This document shows, piece by piece, positions 32,619-44,000 of a stretch of DNA of 64,000 nucleotides (within the stretch, counting starts at the first letter, position 1; every line of letters starts with the position of its first letter). A model generated the notes under the pieces. The model was not told where the DNA came from. It searched no databases and saw only the letters and a program-made list of their open reading frames with translations. The stretch comes from Cucumis sativus (taxonomy: Eukaryota; Streptophyta; Magnoliopsida; Cucurbitales; Cucurbitaceae): NCBI RefSeq assembly GCF_000004075.3, contig NW_022279518.1, forward strand, positions 1 through 64,000. Direction: 5' to 3'. Both the position numbers and the translations under genes were made by a program.

Positions 32619-34211
32619 TTCTGTTTTAACTTGCTCAAGAAGAATGTTGCAAAAAGTATATCAACAAGAATTCCTTCAAACATGACCTACAGGAAGAAGG
32701 GTAAAACAACAACATCCTGTCAAAAATCATTTAATGTGATTGAGATCTTTTAGCATGACTGCTTGAGAACTTTTAGCACAACCGGGCAGCAACTTCAATA
32801 ACAGAAAAACATGCATAATGTAGGAAGACAGCAGATTTCAAATTATGACATTGTATTTATGAATGTCAAGCGATACATTAATGTTCCAAAATTCAACCAA
32901 AGTATGGGGTGAAAGATATATAAGAATCTTCCATGATAAGGCCAAGACCAGGATATCCTTATCCAAAAAAAGAAAAAACACTAGTCAACCAAAGTAAATT
33001 CCATGTATGATTGGGAATTATGGCCATACCTTTGCCAAAAGAACTTCGAGGAAATGGAAAAACTGGAGATGTTGCTCATGTATCATTCCCGAACCAGGAT
33101 TGGGGTAGAGCAAATGGTCAGCAATTTGCTGGATTACCAAGCAGAAAATAACTTATATTAGAAAAAATGAACAATACATACCCACATATTACTGAAATTT
33201 TATGAAATAGATTTCAAGCAACCAATTTTTATATTGAAATGTGATCTCACAACTATTTTTATTTTGAAAAGCGATTTCAAACAACTATGGCTGTCTCATC
33301 ACGCTTCATGTTATCCAATAATACTACAGGATTAACAAAGCCATGCCATGCTAATAATAAGGAATGTCGTGATAACCTTAAATAAACCATACTGCACGTC
33401 AAAGGCTGCCCGTGTAATGTTCTCCATGACATCTTTAAAAATACCACCACCATCAATTCCTGCCTCCTCAACTCCAAATTCATTAACAAAAGACACACGT
33501 ATCTGCATGCAGAAAAGTGAAGCAATTGACCCAACACAAACAAGAAAAAACTAATAAACAATTACAAGTAACTCTGCAACTATAGGATGCAGAAGAGGGA
33601 AGGGGTCGTTTTCACGAGGGCAAAGAAAAAGATAGAAAAAAGTAAGATAACAATTTCATTTTTCATAAATCATGGAAGTCTGAAATTACCGATCCTCGAA
33701 GATCAACTTCAGACAATGCACTCATCTGACTGAAAGCATCTTCCAATATATGATTTCGTCGAATTCTAAACCGGTTTCTGGCAAAAACAGCAAGAGATCC
33801 ATTCCTTTGCCTAGCTGCTGCTAGTTGTGTCTGTGAAATGAGTTATAGAGAAAGTAACCATAAATAAAAAATATCTTACATATTTCTATAACTAACAGTC
33901 GTCCAAGAAATTCAATATTGTGGATAAGGAAACCAAAAAAATAACTTGCTTACAGTGAAAATCTTAACCCTGCTAGTAAACGGTACTAAAAAGGGAACTC
34001 GCTTGTGTATATCATTTGCTCTGGTATTTTCTATCACTGCCTACAAAGAAACAAGGCCAAGTAAATAATTAGAATTACGATCAGATAGCAGGTCGTTAGA
34101 ACCAAAACATTCATTGAGAACAATTACCTGTGAAATGAAATAATCATTCATCGCGTCAGCATGGAAGTCACTGGGTGGTGTAAACTGCCGTCTATTGTTC
34201 CAGTCTTGCAA
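32619..34211 (-). pseudogene. HECT E3 ubiquitin ligase (UPL6/UPL7 type), six middle exons, copy 2
   Basis: The six exons of copy 1 at a constant offset of 27243: 34211-34128, 34040-33954, 33840-33690, 33502-33377, 33128-33030 and 32686-32619. The first reads LQDWNNRRQF here (E to D against copy 1). They carry the N-lobe of the HECT fold, which binds the E2, including GIDGGGIFKD and NPGSGMIHEQHLQFFHF. The exons that normally follow (from YNYLNDLPS on) are not downstream but upstream on the same strand, at 35604-37754, beyond a kinesin exon, so no ordinary transcript could join them in order. Confidence 0.85.
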
Positions 34212-34272
34212 CTACAACGAGACAATTTAATCTTAGTAGATCGACAAAATGATGCATGGATAAACAATCTTG

Positions 34273-35109
34273 GAACTTTGGACTCCCCTGGAAGGATCGA
34301 TATCCTTGACTTTGGTTTGAAGCTTGCATGGATAAACCTTTTCATTCATTTTTCATTGATTATTCATCATTGTTCCTGAAAATCAAAGGAAATTCTCTCA
34401 ATTTTATATATTACTAAAATTAGGATACATATAAGTCTTAACTAGTCTCATAGCACCCTCCATTCATCTTCCCCTACACTGGCTATGGTATCAAAATGCT
34501 CAATTAAGTAATACGTCTACTAACGAACTTGAAAACAAAACACATCACACTAAAAAACACAAACATCCCTTTAACCCAACAGAAGCAGCTCTTTTTACCC
34601 TTGCACTCACTATCACATTACTATCATGTTTGTCAACTGTCAAACTAACTCTTTTAAGTTATTTAGTGTGACACTACAAAGTTATGAACACCATAATCTT
34701 AATTAAAACCTTTTAATAAACAAATGCCAAGTTACTACTCAAGAATGGCAAGGAATTCAAAAAACATGACAGCTATCCTAATTGGTTGAAAATGAGAAAA
34801 AGAAAGTTAGCCAGACAACCTGTTTGGACTACAAAGCCAGCAGATACGATTCCTCAAATTTGACCATTCACTCTCCATACTCTACAAGTCTTCAAGCACA
34901 TGATGCTGCCTTCTTTCAGATGAGCAACATCATTCCGATCTTAACAGTCAGAAGAGCAAATCAAATCAATCCTAGCATATTCACAAATCACAACTAAAAA
35001 GTACAAACATTACAAAATAAAACATGCAGCGATATCAACAAGCATTCTGATAAATAATTAGCCAATTAATTGACATTACAAAATAAATAAAGAAAAAAAT
35101 CATTGGAAA
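34273..35109. repeat. Dispersed segment R (copy 3 of 4)
   Basis: Copy of 7030-7866. It lies between the HECT middle exons and a kinesin-12 exon and is the apparent 3' intron of that exon. A short direct repeat, TGCATGGATAAAC, occurs at about 34255 and 34325, near its left border. Confidence 0.8.
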
Positions 35110-35162
35110 GATCACTGCTTAAATGAAATTTGAAATATCTCCCAATAGTTTTGATCGGTTAC

Positions 35163-35307
35163 CCGAGTTGTGAGAGTGATCGGTTGATATTGCGTGCTTC
35201 CTTCAAGCGCTCCCCAGCTGCACCTGTTAGCTTCTGCCTCCGGAACCAGGTAAATCAATAAGATTTATTCTACTTGTTTTAAAGCTACTTAAACCATCTG
35301 CCAGTCT
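35163..35307 (-). pseudogene. Kinesin-12 motor-domain exon (fragment, frameshifted)
   Basis: Minus strand, AG at 35309-35308 and donor GT at 35162-35161. It reads RLADGLSSFKTSRINLIDLPGS, then loses one base inside the switch II motif (normally DLAGSE), and continues in another frame as RQKLTGAAGERLKEARNINRSLSQLG. This block is typical of plant kinesin-12 (phragmoplast-associated PAKRP1 group). It is a single exon, placed between late HECT exons and segment R. The frameshift and the A-to-P change in the motif make it dead. The 50-kb copy lacks the FKTSRINLIDLPGSE part altogether. Confidence 0.8.
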
Positions 35308-35603
35308 CTGCACAATAAAGTACTAGTCAGAAATGTACCTTGTCTCATACTGAGTTACTTTTTCACATGATTTTTGCTAGCAGGATAAATTAGTTTAAGC
35401 TCTAGAAGGAACCAACTTATCCCCTTAAGGGAAACCAAAACAAATAATTAAGAATAATGAGGATACGAAGTGGTCCTCGAGAGTAACCAGTTACAAACCT
35501 AATGAAAAAGCAAGATACAATTGTTATATTTTTGAAGTTCAGTTTTTCTTTAAGCCAACTTGAGACAAGAAGTAACCAACTGATGTGTAATGAAAATACT
35601 CAC

Positions 35604-37754
35604 TTCAGAAATTTCTTTTGGTTTTCCACTGAGAAACTTTTGATAACTTCCCAAAACATCTCAATGACATAATGCTCCTGAAAGCATGAAATAAAAATTC
35701 AAATTCCGAAGTTCCCACATTTGGTTTTTCAATCCAGCAGAAGCATTAAAAAAGTGAAGATATTTCTCCGTTTCCTATCACAAATTTCTTGATCATGGTT
35801 GTGCCTGACCAAACAGAGCATTACAAACAATACAAGTCCAAAGTTTGTTTTCATAGTCATAGAAACATAAGAGAGGACTAGAAGTCTGAATAATGGTAAT
35901 CAATTTATCACCCAGTTTCAAACACTAATACAGGCATATACATTGTATGAATTCGAAATTAATTGAAAAATATTAAAAAGAATCTAAACGATGACCAACT
36001 CCCTAAACTCCAAAGACTTCAAAACCATCTCCCAATTACCCGGGTGAGATCTTCCAACATCATCTACAATTTTGAAGTTTAATTGACTTGACATCACAAT
36101 TCCGATTGCACTACAATAAATCTAGTATTCGATATCCTAAACCAAGAATTGTTCAACCTCCAAAGGAAGATTAATTGTAACTAATCTTCTTGCAAGATTT
36201 CAAATTTTCAAAATTTTATCGAACACAATATGCAAAACAATTACGCAGAAAAGAAAAGAAACAAAAATACATATATAGAAAAAAGGGTTTAATAGAACTT
36301 ACCCTATGATAACCACTTGAATAAGTAGTATGTGTCCGTAGGTCATCAACATCCAAGCTGTCCAGTGAACCTGATATTGAAAGCTGAAATGAAATAGACC
36401 AGTCAAAGACAGCAACTCGATTTATCCTGGAACCACAAAAGACCAGCAACAAAACTTCATAGTATTTAGCCATTGGTCCATGATTTGACCTAAATTAGGG
36501 TTCTCTTTATGTTTTTCTTATCATTTCCCATCGCAAGGGAATTTTTTTTCCCACATCTTTTCCCCTTACAAGGACTTCAGTTGTCACCACTTAGAGTCCA
36601 TGTAGGCTAAAAATAATCTAGTTCACTTTGTTTATTTCTCAGATTTTAATGATTAGTAAAATTCTGCCTCTACACTTTTACGAGCATTGTGCCTCTTCGA
36701 AAATGAACAACTTGAATCTTAAGGAAGACTAGTTTCCTTATCCAGAACCTGAATCTTCACTTCATCAAGGAAACCCACATCTATTCCTTCAGGTGAACTC
36801 AATAAGGAAGACCCTGATGCCTCTAGGGTTTAGGCTTTGGTTGGTTGCTGCCCAGATCACAAGATCAAGTGTACTCCTAATCATTCTAGGTTCTTGCTTT
36901 AATTAGTTTAGTGTTTCACGTCACATGAAAATTAAAGGTCGACAATGGCACATTATCAAAACTACTAACCCCCTCCCCCCTCCCCCACCCACACACCCAC
37001 ACAATAAGAAGAATAAAAATGCAAATCTAAGTGCTTAACCCTACTGACTTTGTATGGTCTAGGAGAAAAAATGTTCCTCCTTTAACATACTTCTTTCCCA
37101 AATAGTATAATTAATACTAGCATGAAACAGGATTCAAGGCACATGAGGCAGTTGATGTGCAATGATAAACGAGTCATCAAGAGATTATATAACAGCAAAA
37201 CAGCCTTTTCATGCAAACCACGTTACTATCTCAGTGAGTTAGTGATACCTGGAATTCATGCTCATTGAACATGTTGATCCATTCTTTCTGTATAAGCTGC
37301 TGAATCCCTCTCAAAAAATGAGAACTTTGTTGTCGTATCTGAGGAGGACATGTTTTCAATCAACATTGGAGTAGGGAGACACATTGGATAAACAAGGGAC
37401 AAACTATGCTGAAAGTTCAAACGATGATTGGCAACAAGATGAATGAATGTGATGACATTTTCACAGGTGACACGACGGTTTTTTCCTCCAGGAAGTAGCT
37501 CTTCTTCAATTTGCTTTCCATATTCATTGTTTATAATAACAAAATATAGCTCTAGTTCAGGAATGTCACCTTCATAATTTAAGATAAGAAGTGAGAAAAA
37601 GATTCTACCAGGATACTAGATTGATCTAGATCATTGATCAACAGGCTAAGTGTGGTATCAGCTAAAAGTGATACCAGGGAATACACACCTTTAAGAAAAT
37701 AAGGTGGCGATACAATTCAGGATCCAAGGATGGCAAGTCATTTAGATAGTTATA
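35604..37754 (-). pseudogene. HECT E3 ligase (UPL6/UPL7 type), late exons, out of gene order
   Basis: Exons on the minus strand: 37754-37689 (YNYLNDLPSLDPELYRHL), about 37578-37409 (ELELYFVIINNEYG...LLPGGKN...FIHLVANHRLNFQ), 37338-37249 (QQSSHFLRGIQQLIQKEW), 36383-36303 (LSISGSLDSLDVDDL) and 35677-35604 (EHYVIEMFWEVIKSF). They continue the HECT domain after the exon ending KLKQK. The final exon, with the catalytic cysteine (family pattern T-C-x-N-x-L-x-L-P), is absent, replaced by the kinesin exon. Splice signals look lost at the 37754 and 37578 acceptors and the 37409 donor. This block is present only in the second copy of the duplication, and lies upstream of exons it should follow. Confidence 0.85.
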
Positions 37755-37867
37755 CATGTTGTGATGATAAACATTGGAAATATTCAATGTTGGGTTAAAT
37801 ATTATTCCATCTTTATACCATGCAACCATGCAATATTAAACTCTCATAAATTATATAGAAAGCTGAT

Positions 37868-37924
37868 AGACCTCCCATAGTAAAGGTGTATTCCCGTAGG
37901 GACAAGAATAGGAAGAAGAAAGAA
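37868..37924 (+). pseudogene. Scrap of gypsy family 2 C-terminus before the 5' LTR
   Basis: About 57 bases reading RPPIVKVYSRRDKNRKKKE, the end of the family 2 polyprotein, directly before an LTR that otherwise acts as a 5' LTR. Either a tandem element was once here or the true LTR begins at TGATAGACC (about 37866), as in family 1, so that the coding end lies inside the LTR. The second reading would make all family 2 LTRs about 57 bases longer. Confidence 0.6.
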
Positions 37925-38166
37925 TGATTGAGAGTTAGTTGGTATTTTTCCATTTGTGTGGGCCCTTAGGAATGTGTTTGTTAGAGTGGGGCCAAGTATT
38001 TTATTATTTCTCTGAGCAATTACTTAAGCGTCTTGCGTGGGAGGGTATGGGTATCTTTTTGGACATATGATTTTGGTATAGACTCTCATTAGAGCGTGGA
38101 GAAACTGGGGAGCTCTCAAATCCTTCCCCACAGTTGATAAATAAAATTGTGGCTAAAGCCTTAACA
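37925..38166 (+). mobile_element. Gypsy family 2 5' LTR
   Basis: Starts TGATTGAGAG and ends GCCTTAACA, followed four bases later by a primer-binding site, so this is a genuine 5' LTR. It is 242 bp against 234 bp for the copy at 4588. Confidence 0.75.
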
Positions 38167-38170
38167 ATTT

Positions 38171-38183
38171 TGGTATCAGAGCC
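38171..38183 (+). promoter_or_regulatory. Primer-binding site, initiator tRNA-Met
   Basis: TGGTATCAGAGCC, an exact match to the standard plant retrotransposon primer site. Confidence 0.9.
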
Positions 38184-38195
38184 ATCTTTCCTGGT

Positions 38196-38883
38196 ATGGT
38201 TGGTAAGATGGAAGCTAGGATAGTTGAACTGGAAGAAGGTTTAGAGGGAGTAACCACAGGGACGACTGAAATGGAAAGTAGAGTAGAAGCAAAATTTTTA
38301 CAAGTGGAAGAACGACAATTAGCATTTGAAAGGAAGATGAAGAAACAATTTGCGGAAGCAGAAGTTCGAAGTACAATGGCTGAACAAAAGATTGAGGATA
38401 ATCTGTAAAAATTGAGTGAGGATATGAAATTGTTAATACACAGGATGGGAGTGATGGGAAGTGCTTCAAAAGGATCCACATCTAGTGAAAGAATGATTAC
38501 GGACAAGGGAAAGGGAATAATGAATGAGGAACAAGTTCAAGAAGAAAAAAGTGAACAAAAAACTAACCCGGTGGTGGATGAGGGAGTTGGAGTACCATGT
38601 GCACCAAATATCCGTGAGATACCCCTTTTTGACATGAGGCTACGAAAACTGGAGGTGTCGATATTTAAAGGGGAGGAAGAAGAGAATGTGGATGGATAGC
38701 TACAACGTGTGGAGCGCTATTTTGTGGTGAATATCTGACGGAGAGAGATAAGTTGGATGCGGCGGTCCTGTGCTTGGAGGGGGAAGCTTTGGACTGGTAT
38801 CAATGGAAGGAGGATAGAAAGAAAATCGGCAGCTGGACAGAATTCCGATAGCTTCTGTGGCCAGATTCAAAGCGTCCGACCAA
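38196..38883 (+). pseudogene. Gypsy family 2 gag, truncated
   Basis: Gag starts MVGKMEARIVELEEG soon after the primer site and forms a strongly charged coiled-coil-like N-terminus (to 38408, TAA). The frame resumes at about 38412 with MSEDMKLLIHRMG and reaches the gag domain (RKLEVSIFKGEEEENVDG, stop where W is usual, then LQRVERYF; a frame change; LDWYQWKEDRKK). It ends at about 38883, where it is spliced by deletion to the chromodomain region (KVVGSNRPLFP). Zinc knuckle, protease, RT, RNase H and integrase are all missing. Confidence 0.8.
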
Positions 38884-39196
38884 GGTCGTGGGTTCAAACA
38901 GGCCATTATTCCCAATTCCAAAAGATTTGGCTGCTGATTTGTCTATGCAAGTGTCTCCAGTAGAAGTATTGGGAGTTCGCAAAACAATAGAAAAGGAGGA
39001 CAACTTAGAAGTTTTGATCCGTTGGAGTGAGGGGACACTTGAAAGTGCAACATGGGAACAAGCTGCTCTTATTCAAGAACAGTTTCCTGAATTCCACCTT
39101 GAGGACAAGGTGGCTCTTTGGGGGGCGGATAATGATAGACCTCCCATAGTAAACGTGTATTCCCGTAGAGACAAGAATAGGAAGAAGAAAGAATGA
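38884..39196 (+). pseudogene. Gypsy family 2 chromodomain and C-terminus (3' part of the small element)
   Basis: A 102-residue frame: VVGSNRPLFPIPKDLAADLS, chromodomain VLGVRKTIEKEDN...VLIRWSEGTLESATWEQAAL, then HLEDKVALWGAD and the basic end KNRKKKE. It has no frameshifts and serves as the reference for the damaged copies at 3748 and 30990. It is followed directly by a truncated 3' LTR. Confidence 0.85.
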
Positions 39197-39340
39197 TTGA
39201 GAGTTAGTTGGTATTTTTCTATTTGTGTGGGCCCTTAGGAATGTGTTTGTTAGAGTGGGGCCAAGTATTTTGTTATTTCTCTGAGCAATTACTTAAGTGT
39301 CTTGAGTGGGAGGGTATGGGTATCTTTTTGGACATATGAT
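39194..39340 (+). mobile_element. Gypsy family 2 3' LTR, truncated
   Basis: Starts TGATTGAGAG and breaks after GGACATATGAT, at the same point as 8298, into HECT intron sequence. The element 37868-39340 is thus LTR, primer site, partial gag, chromodomain and partial LTR, about 1.5 kb. Confidence 0.75.
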
Positions 39341-39357
39341 GGAATTAAAGAGCTCAC

Positions 39358-40816
39358 CTGTCTTAAAATAACGATCAGGCATCTGATGTCCTTTAACGAT
39401 AGTGGCTTCTCCTGCTCATAAAACTCCTCATTGTCAATTATTATGAGCATGTGCCTGATTGATAAGGAAAGAAGTGATCAGGACATGCCGAATCTTATAA
39501 CATACCATATAATTATATAACATCAGATGAGGAATTAAAGCGAAATTCAAAAGTAGAGGAACAGGAATAAAGAAGATAATCTTACTTGTACACAGGACAA
39601 AAAACAGCCAAAGGTAATAGCCAACCAGGTGCATCTCCTGATAAATATGCCAATTTCTCTGAAAAGGATGACCATTTTTTATTCTCGTGGCACTTTTTAA
39701 TAAAACTCCAGAGTACTGGAACTAACTCCATTCTGTATGCTAGAATAGTCATAATTTTTTATGTCCCACACCAAGTTGTACTTAAAAAGATCTTTTCAAA
39801 AAAAATCTATAGAGTTTTTTTTTTCTTTTTTAAATGAAGTACATGCATGTTATGTTTCTCGTTATTGAGAAAACATGACCTTTAAACCATTACTAACGCC
39901 ATTATATCCAAACAGCAAGGTACACAAACCTAGTAGAGGATGACACATGCAACTTTGTCCATTGGGTAGAGAGAGGTGTGAAATGTGAATGTCCGCCACA
40001 GTAAAGGAAGAGTAAGAATTTGAGAGGAGAAACTCCAATTGGGATCAACACGTGGGCAACAACATGGCTTCTTACCAACATGAGAACTCAAAAGAGACAG
40101 CAGATGTTCTAGAGAAGCCAATGAACTCTTGGAATGTGAATCTGCACTTTCCTGCAATAGTTTGAGTGTGAATTAGTTCTCTGAAAACACCTGCAGAGGA
40201 TAATCCACGACAAAACAGAATGTCTATAAAAAAAACCACTTGCAAGTAGAAAAAAAAGGAAGTACATTTATACCTTCCCTGTCAAAGTGATATCCCTAAT
40301 CAACGCATATGCATTTCTTTCCAGGAAGTAACCAACAATTTTACAAACCCATGGGAGTTCAGGTTGTAATAAGAAAATAATTGTGTCTAACAATAGAGTT
40401 GCAGGTGTGTTAGAGTTCACAGGTGCAGCCAAAAGTTGATTCCTCAATTGGTTTCTATCAAGAACAACATCAAGTAAGAATAATTCAGAGGAAAAATAAA
40501 GACAACTTATCATATATATAAATAAGATTAGTCTGAATTCGTTAGCTGAAGGTAAAAAAACCTTTATGTCAATTATATATATCTGAACAAAATCTAAGAA
40601 ATATATCACTTTTCAACAAAAGAAATATATCATATACAATTAAAGGATCATAGCATAGAAAGCCAACAAAATCAACAATGATAGATCAAACATCTGTTTT
40701 TCCATTCAAAACGTTAAAAAGGATAAGTTTTTAATAAGGAATGTTGAAATGGAAAAAACTAATTACCTATTATGGTGTACAGTCTGGATGCAAGCATATG
40801 CAAATTTCTTAACTCT
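39358..40816 (-). pseudogene. HECT E3 ligase, exons upstream of the HECT domain, copy 2
   Basis: Copy of 8316-9773: exons at 40816-40767, 40454-40274, 40190 to about 39930, 39739-39586 and 39454-39358. They encode the helical region before HECT (LLQPELPWVCKIVGYFLERN; SGDAPGWLLPLAVFCPVYK; NEEFYEQEKPLSL). In the exon starting at 40190 a single base change makes a TAA after VFSEN (tyrosine in copy 1), and a W is C further on. Splice borders are kept. The next expected exon lies more than 5 kb away, past the small gypsy element, the late exons and the kinesin fragment. Confidence 0.8.
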
Positions 40817-41091
40817 CTAATCCACTAAGGCCTTGTTAAGTACATAATCCTTGCTAGCGAAAATGCTCAACATATCCCCTATATATGTAAGAGAGAGAAA
40901 GGTAAGAAAGTACTAACACTAAGAGATATGTGCTATCAATTAGAACACTTTAAGATGATATTATCAATTAGAAAACCAAGCATAAAGCAACATAAGGGAA
41001 AATAACAAACAAGGGCACCACAGTGGTTCAGAAACCAATCAATATTTTCATTTGTCACTTTTATAATAATTTCCCAAGGGAAAATCCTCAT
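40817..41091. other. Non-coding lead-in to array 2
   Basis: Duplicate of 9774-10047. I see nothing in it beyond AT-rich sequence. Confidence 0.5.
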
Positions 41092-44000
41092 AACAAGCCT
41101 CGTTTTCCCCCTACTATGGAACGAGGAGGATTCCTCCTCATTTCAAAGCCCTCGTCAAACTCAATGCTAAGTTTGACTGCTCCCTTCGGAGTGACAACAA
41201 GCCTTGTTTTCCCCCTAATGTGGATCGGGGAGGATTCCTCCTCTTTTCAAAGCCCTCATCAAACTCGATGCTAAGTTTAGAACGCTAAGAGTAGGTGGTT
41301 TGGTTTTGGTTAGGCCAAAAGTAAAGTTTTCTGCTAAAAGCTCTGATAGTTAGGGAACTCAACACATTCTACTTGACCGAACCAAGTTGGATCTTTGTTT
41401 TTTTATGGGATTTTTCTAATGTATATTGCATGTGTTGTTTGTTTTTTTATAGCTCTTGATTGTCTAACCTTTTTACGTTTTGCATTTGCATGTCTCTCTT
41501 TTGTTTCTTTGGTATGCAATGTGGTAACAAGGTCTTGCTAGAACCGGTGGGCTAACCTTTCTATGGTTCTAAACTTAGTTTCTAAGTTTGACTGCTCCCT
41601 TCGGAGTGACAACAAGCCTCGTTTTCCCCCTACTATGGAACGGGGAGGATTCCTCCTCTTTTCAAAGCCCTCGTCAAACTCAATGCTAAGTTTGACTGCT
41701 CCCTTCGGAGTGACAACAAGCCTTGTTTTCCCCCTAATGTGGATCGGGGAGGATTCCTCCTCTTTTCAAAGCCCTCATCAAACTCGATGCTAAGTTTAGA
41801 ACGCTAAGAGTAGGTGGTTTGGTTTTGGTTAGGCCAAAAGTAAAGTTTTCTGCTAAAAGCTCTGATAGTTAGGGAACTCAACACATTCTACTTGACCGAA
41901 CCAAGTTGGATCTTTGTTTTTTTATGGGATTTTTCTAATGTATATTGCATGTGTTGTTTGTTTTTTTATAGCTCTTGATTGTCTAACCTTTTTACGTTTT
42001 GCATTTGCATGTCTCTCTTTTGTTTCTTTGGTATGCAATGTGGTAACAAGGTCTTGCTAGAACCGGTGGGCTAACCTTTCTATGGTTCTAAACTTAGTTT
42101 CTAAGTTTGACTGCTCCCTTCGGAGTGACAACAAGCCTCGTTTTCCCCCTACTATGGAACGGGGAGGATTCCTCCTCTTTTCAAAGCCCTCGTCAAACTC
42201 AATGCTAAGTTTGACTGCTCCCTTCGGAGTGACAACAAGCCTTGTTTTCCCCCTAATGTGGATCGGGGAGGATTCCTCCTCTTTTCAAAGCCCTCATCAA
42301 ACTCGATGCTAAGTTTAGAACGCTAAGAGTAGGTGGTTTGGTTTTGGTTAGGCCAAAAGTAAAGTTTTCTGCTAAAAGCTCTGATAGTTAGGGAACTCAA
42401 CACATTCTACTTGACCGAACCAAGTTGGCTCTTTGTTTTTTTATGGGATTTTTCTAATGTATATTGCATGTGTTGTTTGTTTTTTTTATAGCTCTTGATT
42501 GTCTAACCTTTTTACGTTTTGCATTTGCAAGTCTCTCTTTTTTTTCTTTGGTATGCAATGTGGTAAAAGGTTTTGCTAGAACCGGTGGGCTAACCTTTCT
42601 ATGGTTCTAAACTTAGTTTCTAAGTTTGACTGCTCCCTTCGGAGTGACAACAAGCCTCGTTTTCCCCCTACTATGGAACGGGGAGGATTCCTCCTCTTTT
42701 CAAAAGCCCTCGTCAAACTCAATGCTAAGTTTGACTGCTCCCTTCGAGTGACAACAAGCCTTGTTTTCCCCCTAATGTGGATCGGGGAGGATTCCTCCTC
42801 TTTTCAAAGCCCTCATTAAGCTCGATGCTAAGTTTAGAACGCTAAGAGTAGGTGGTTTGGTTTTGGTTAGGCCAAAAGTAAAGTTTTCTTTTAAAAGCTC
42901 TGATAGTTAGGGAACTCAAAACATTCTACTTGACCGAACCAAGTTGCTCTTTGTTTTTTTATGGGATTTTTCTAATGTATATTGCATGGGTTGTTTGTTT
43001 TTTTATAGCTCTTGATTGTCTCACCTTTTTACGTTTTGCATTTGCAAGTCTCTCTTTTGTTTCTTTGGTATGCATGTGGTAACAAGGTCTTGTTAGAACC
43101 GGTGGCTAACCTTTCTATGGTTCTAAACTTAGTTTCTAAGTTTGACTGCTCCCTTCGGAGTGACAACAAGCCTCGTTTTCCCCTACTATGGAACGGGGAG
43201 GATTCCTTCTCTTTTCAAAGCCCTCATCAAACTCGATGCTATGTTTAGAACTCTAAGAGTAGGTGGTTTGGTTTTGGTTAGGCCAAAAGTAAAGTTTTCT
43301 CCTAAAAGCTCTGATAGTTAGGGAACTCAACACATTCTACTCGATCGAACCAAGTTGGCTCTTTGCTTTTTTATGGGATTTTTCTAATGTATATTGCATG
43401 TGTTGTTTGTTTGTTTATAGCTCTTGATTGTCTAACCTTTTTACGTTTTGGATTTGTGAGTCTCTCTTTTGTTTCTTTGGTATGCAATGTGGTAACAAGG
43501 TCTTGCTAGAACCGGTGGGCTAACCTTTCTATGGTTCTAAACTTAGTTTCTAAGTTTGACTGCTCCCTTCGGAGTGACAACAAGCCTTGTTTTCCCCCTA
43601 ATGTGGATCGGGGAGGATTCCTCCTCTTTTCAAAGCCCTCATCAAACTCGATGCTAAGTTTAGAACGCTAAGAGTAGGTGGTTTGGTTTTGGTTAGGCCA
43701 AAAGTAAAGTTTTCTGCTAAAAGCTCTGATAATTAGGGAACTCAACACATTCTACTTGACCGAACCAAGTTGGCTCTTTGCTTTTTTATGGGACTTTTCT
43801 AATGTATATTGCATGTGTTGTTTGTTTTTTTATAGCTCTTGATTGTCTAACCTTTTTACGTTTTGCATTTGCATGTCTCTCTTTTGTTTCTTTGGTATGC
43901 TATGTGGTAACAAGGTCTTGCTAGAACCGGTGGGCTAACCTTTCTATGGTTCTAAACTTAGTTTCTAAGTTTGACTGCTCCCTTCGAAGTGACAACAAGC

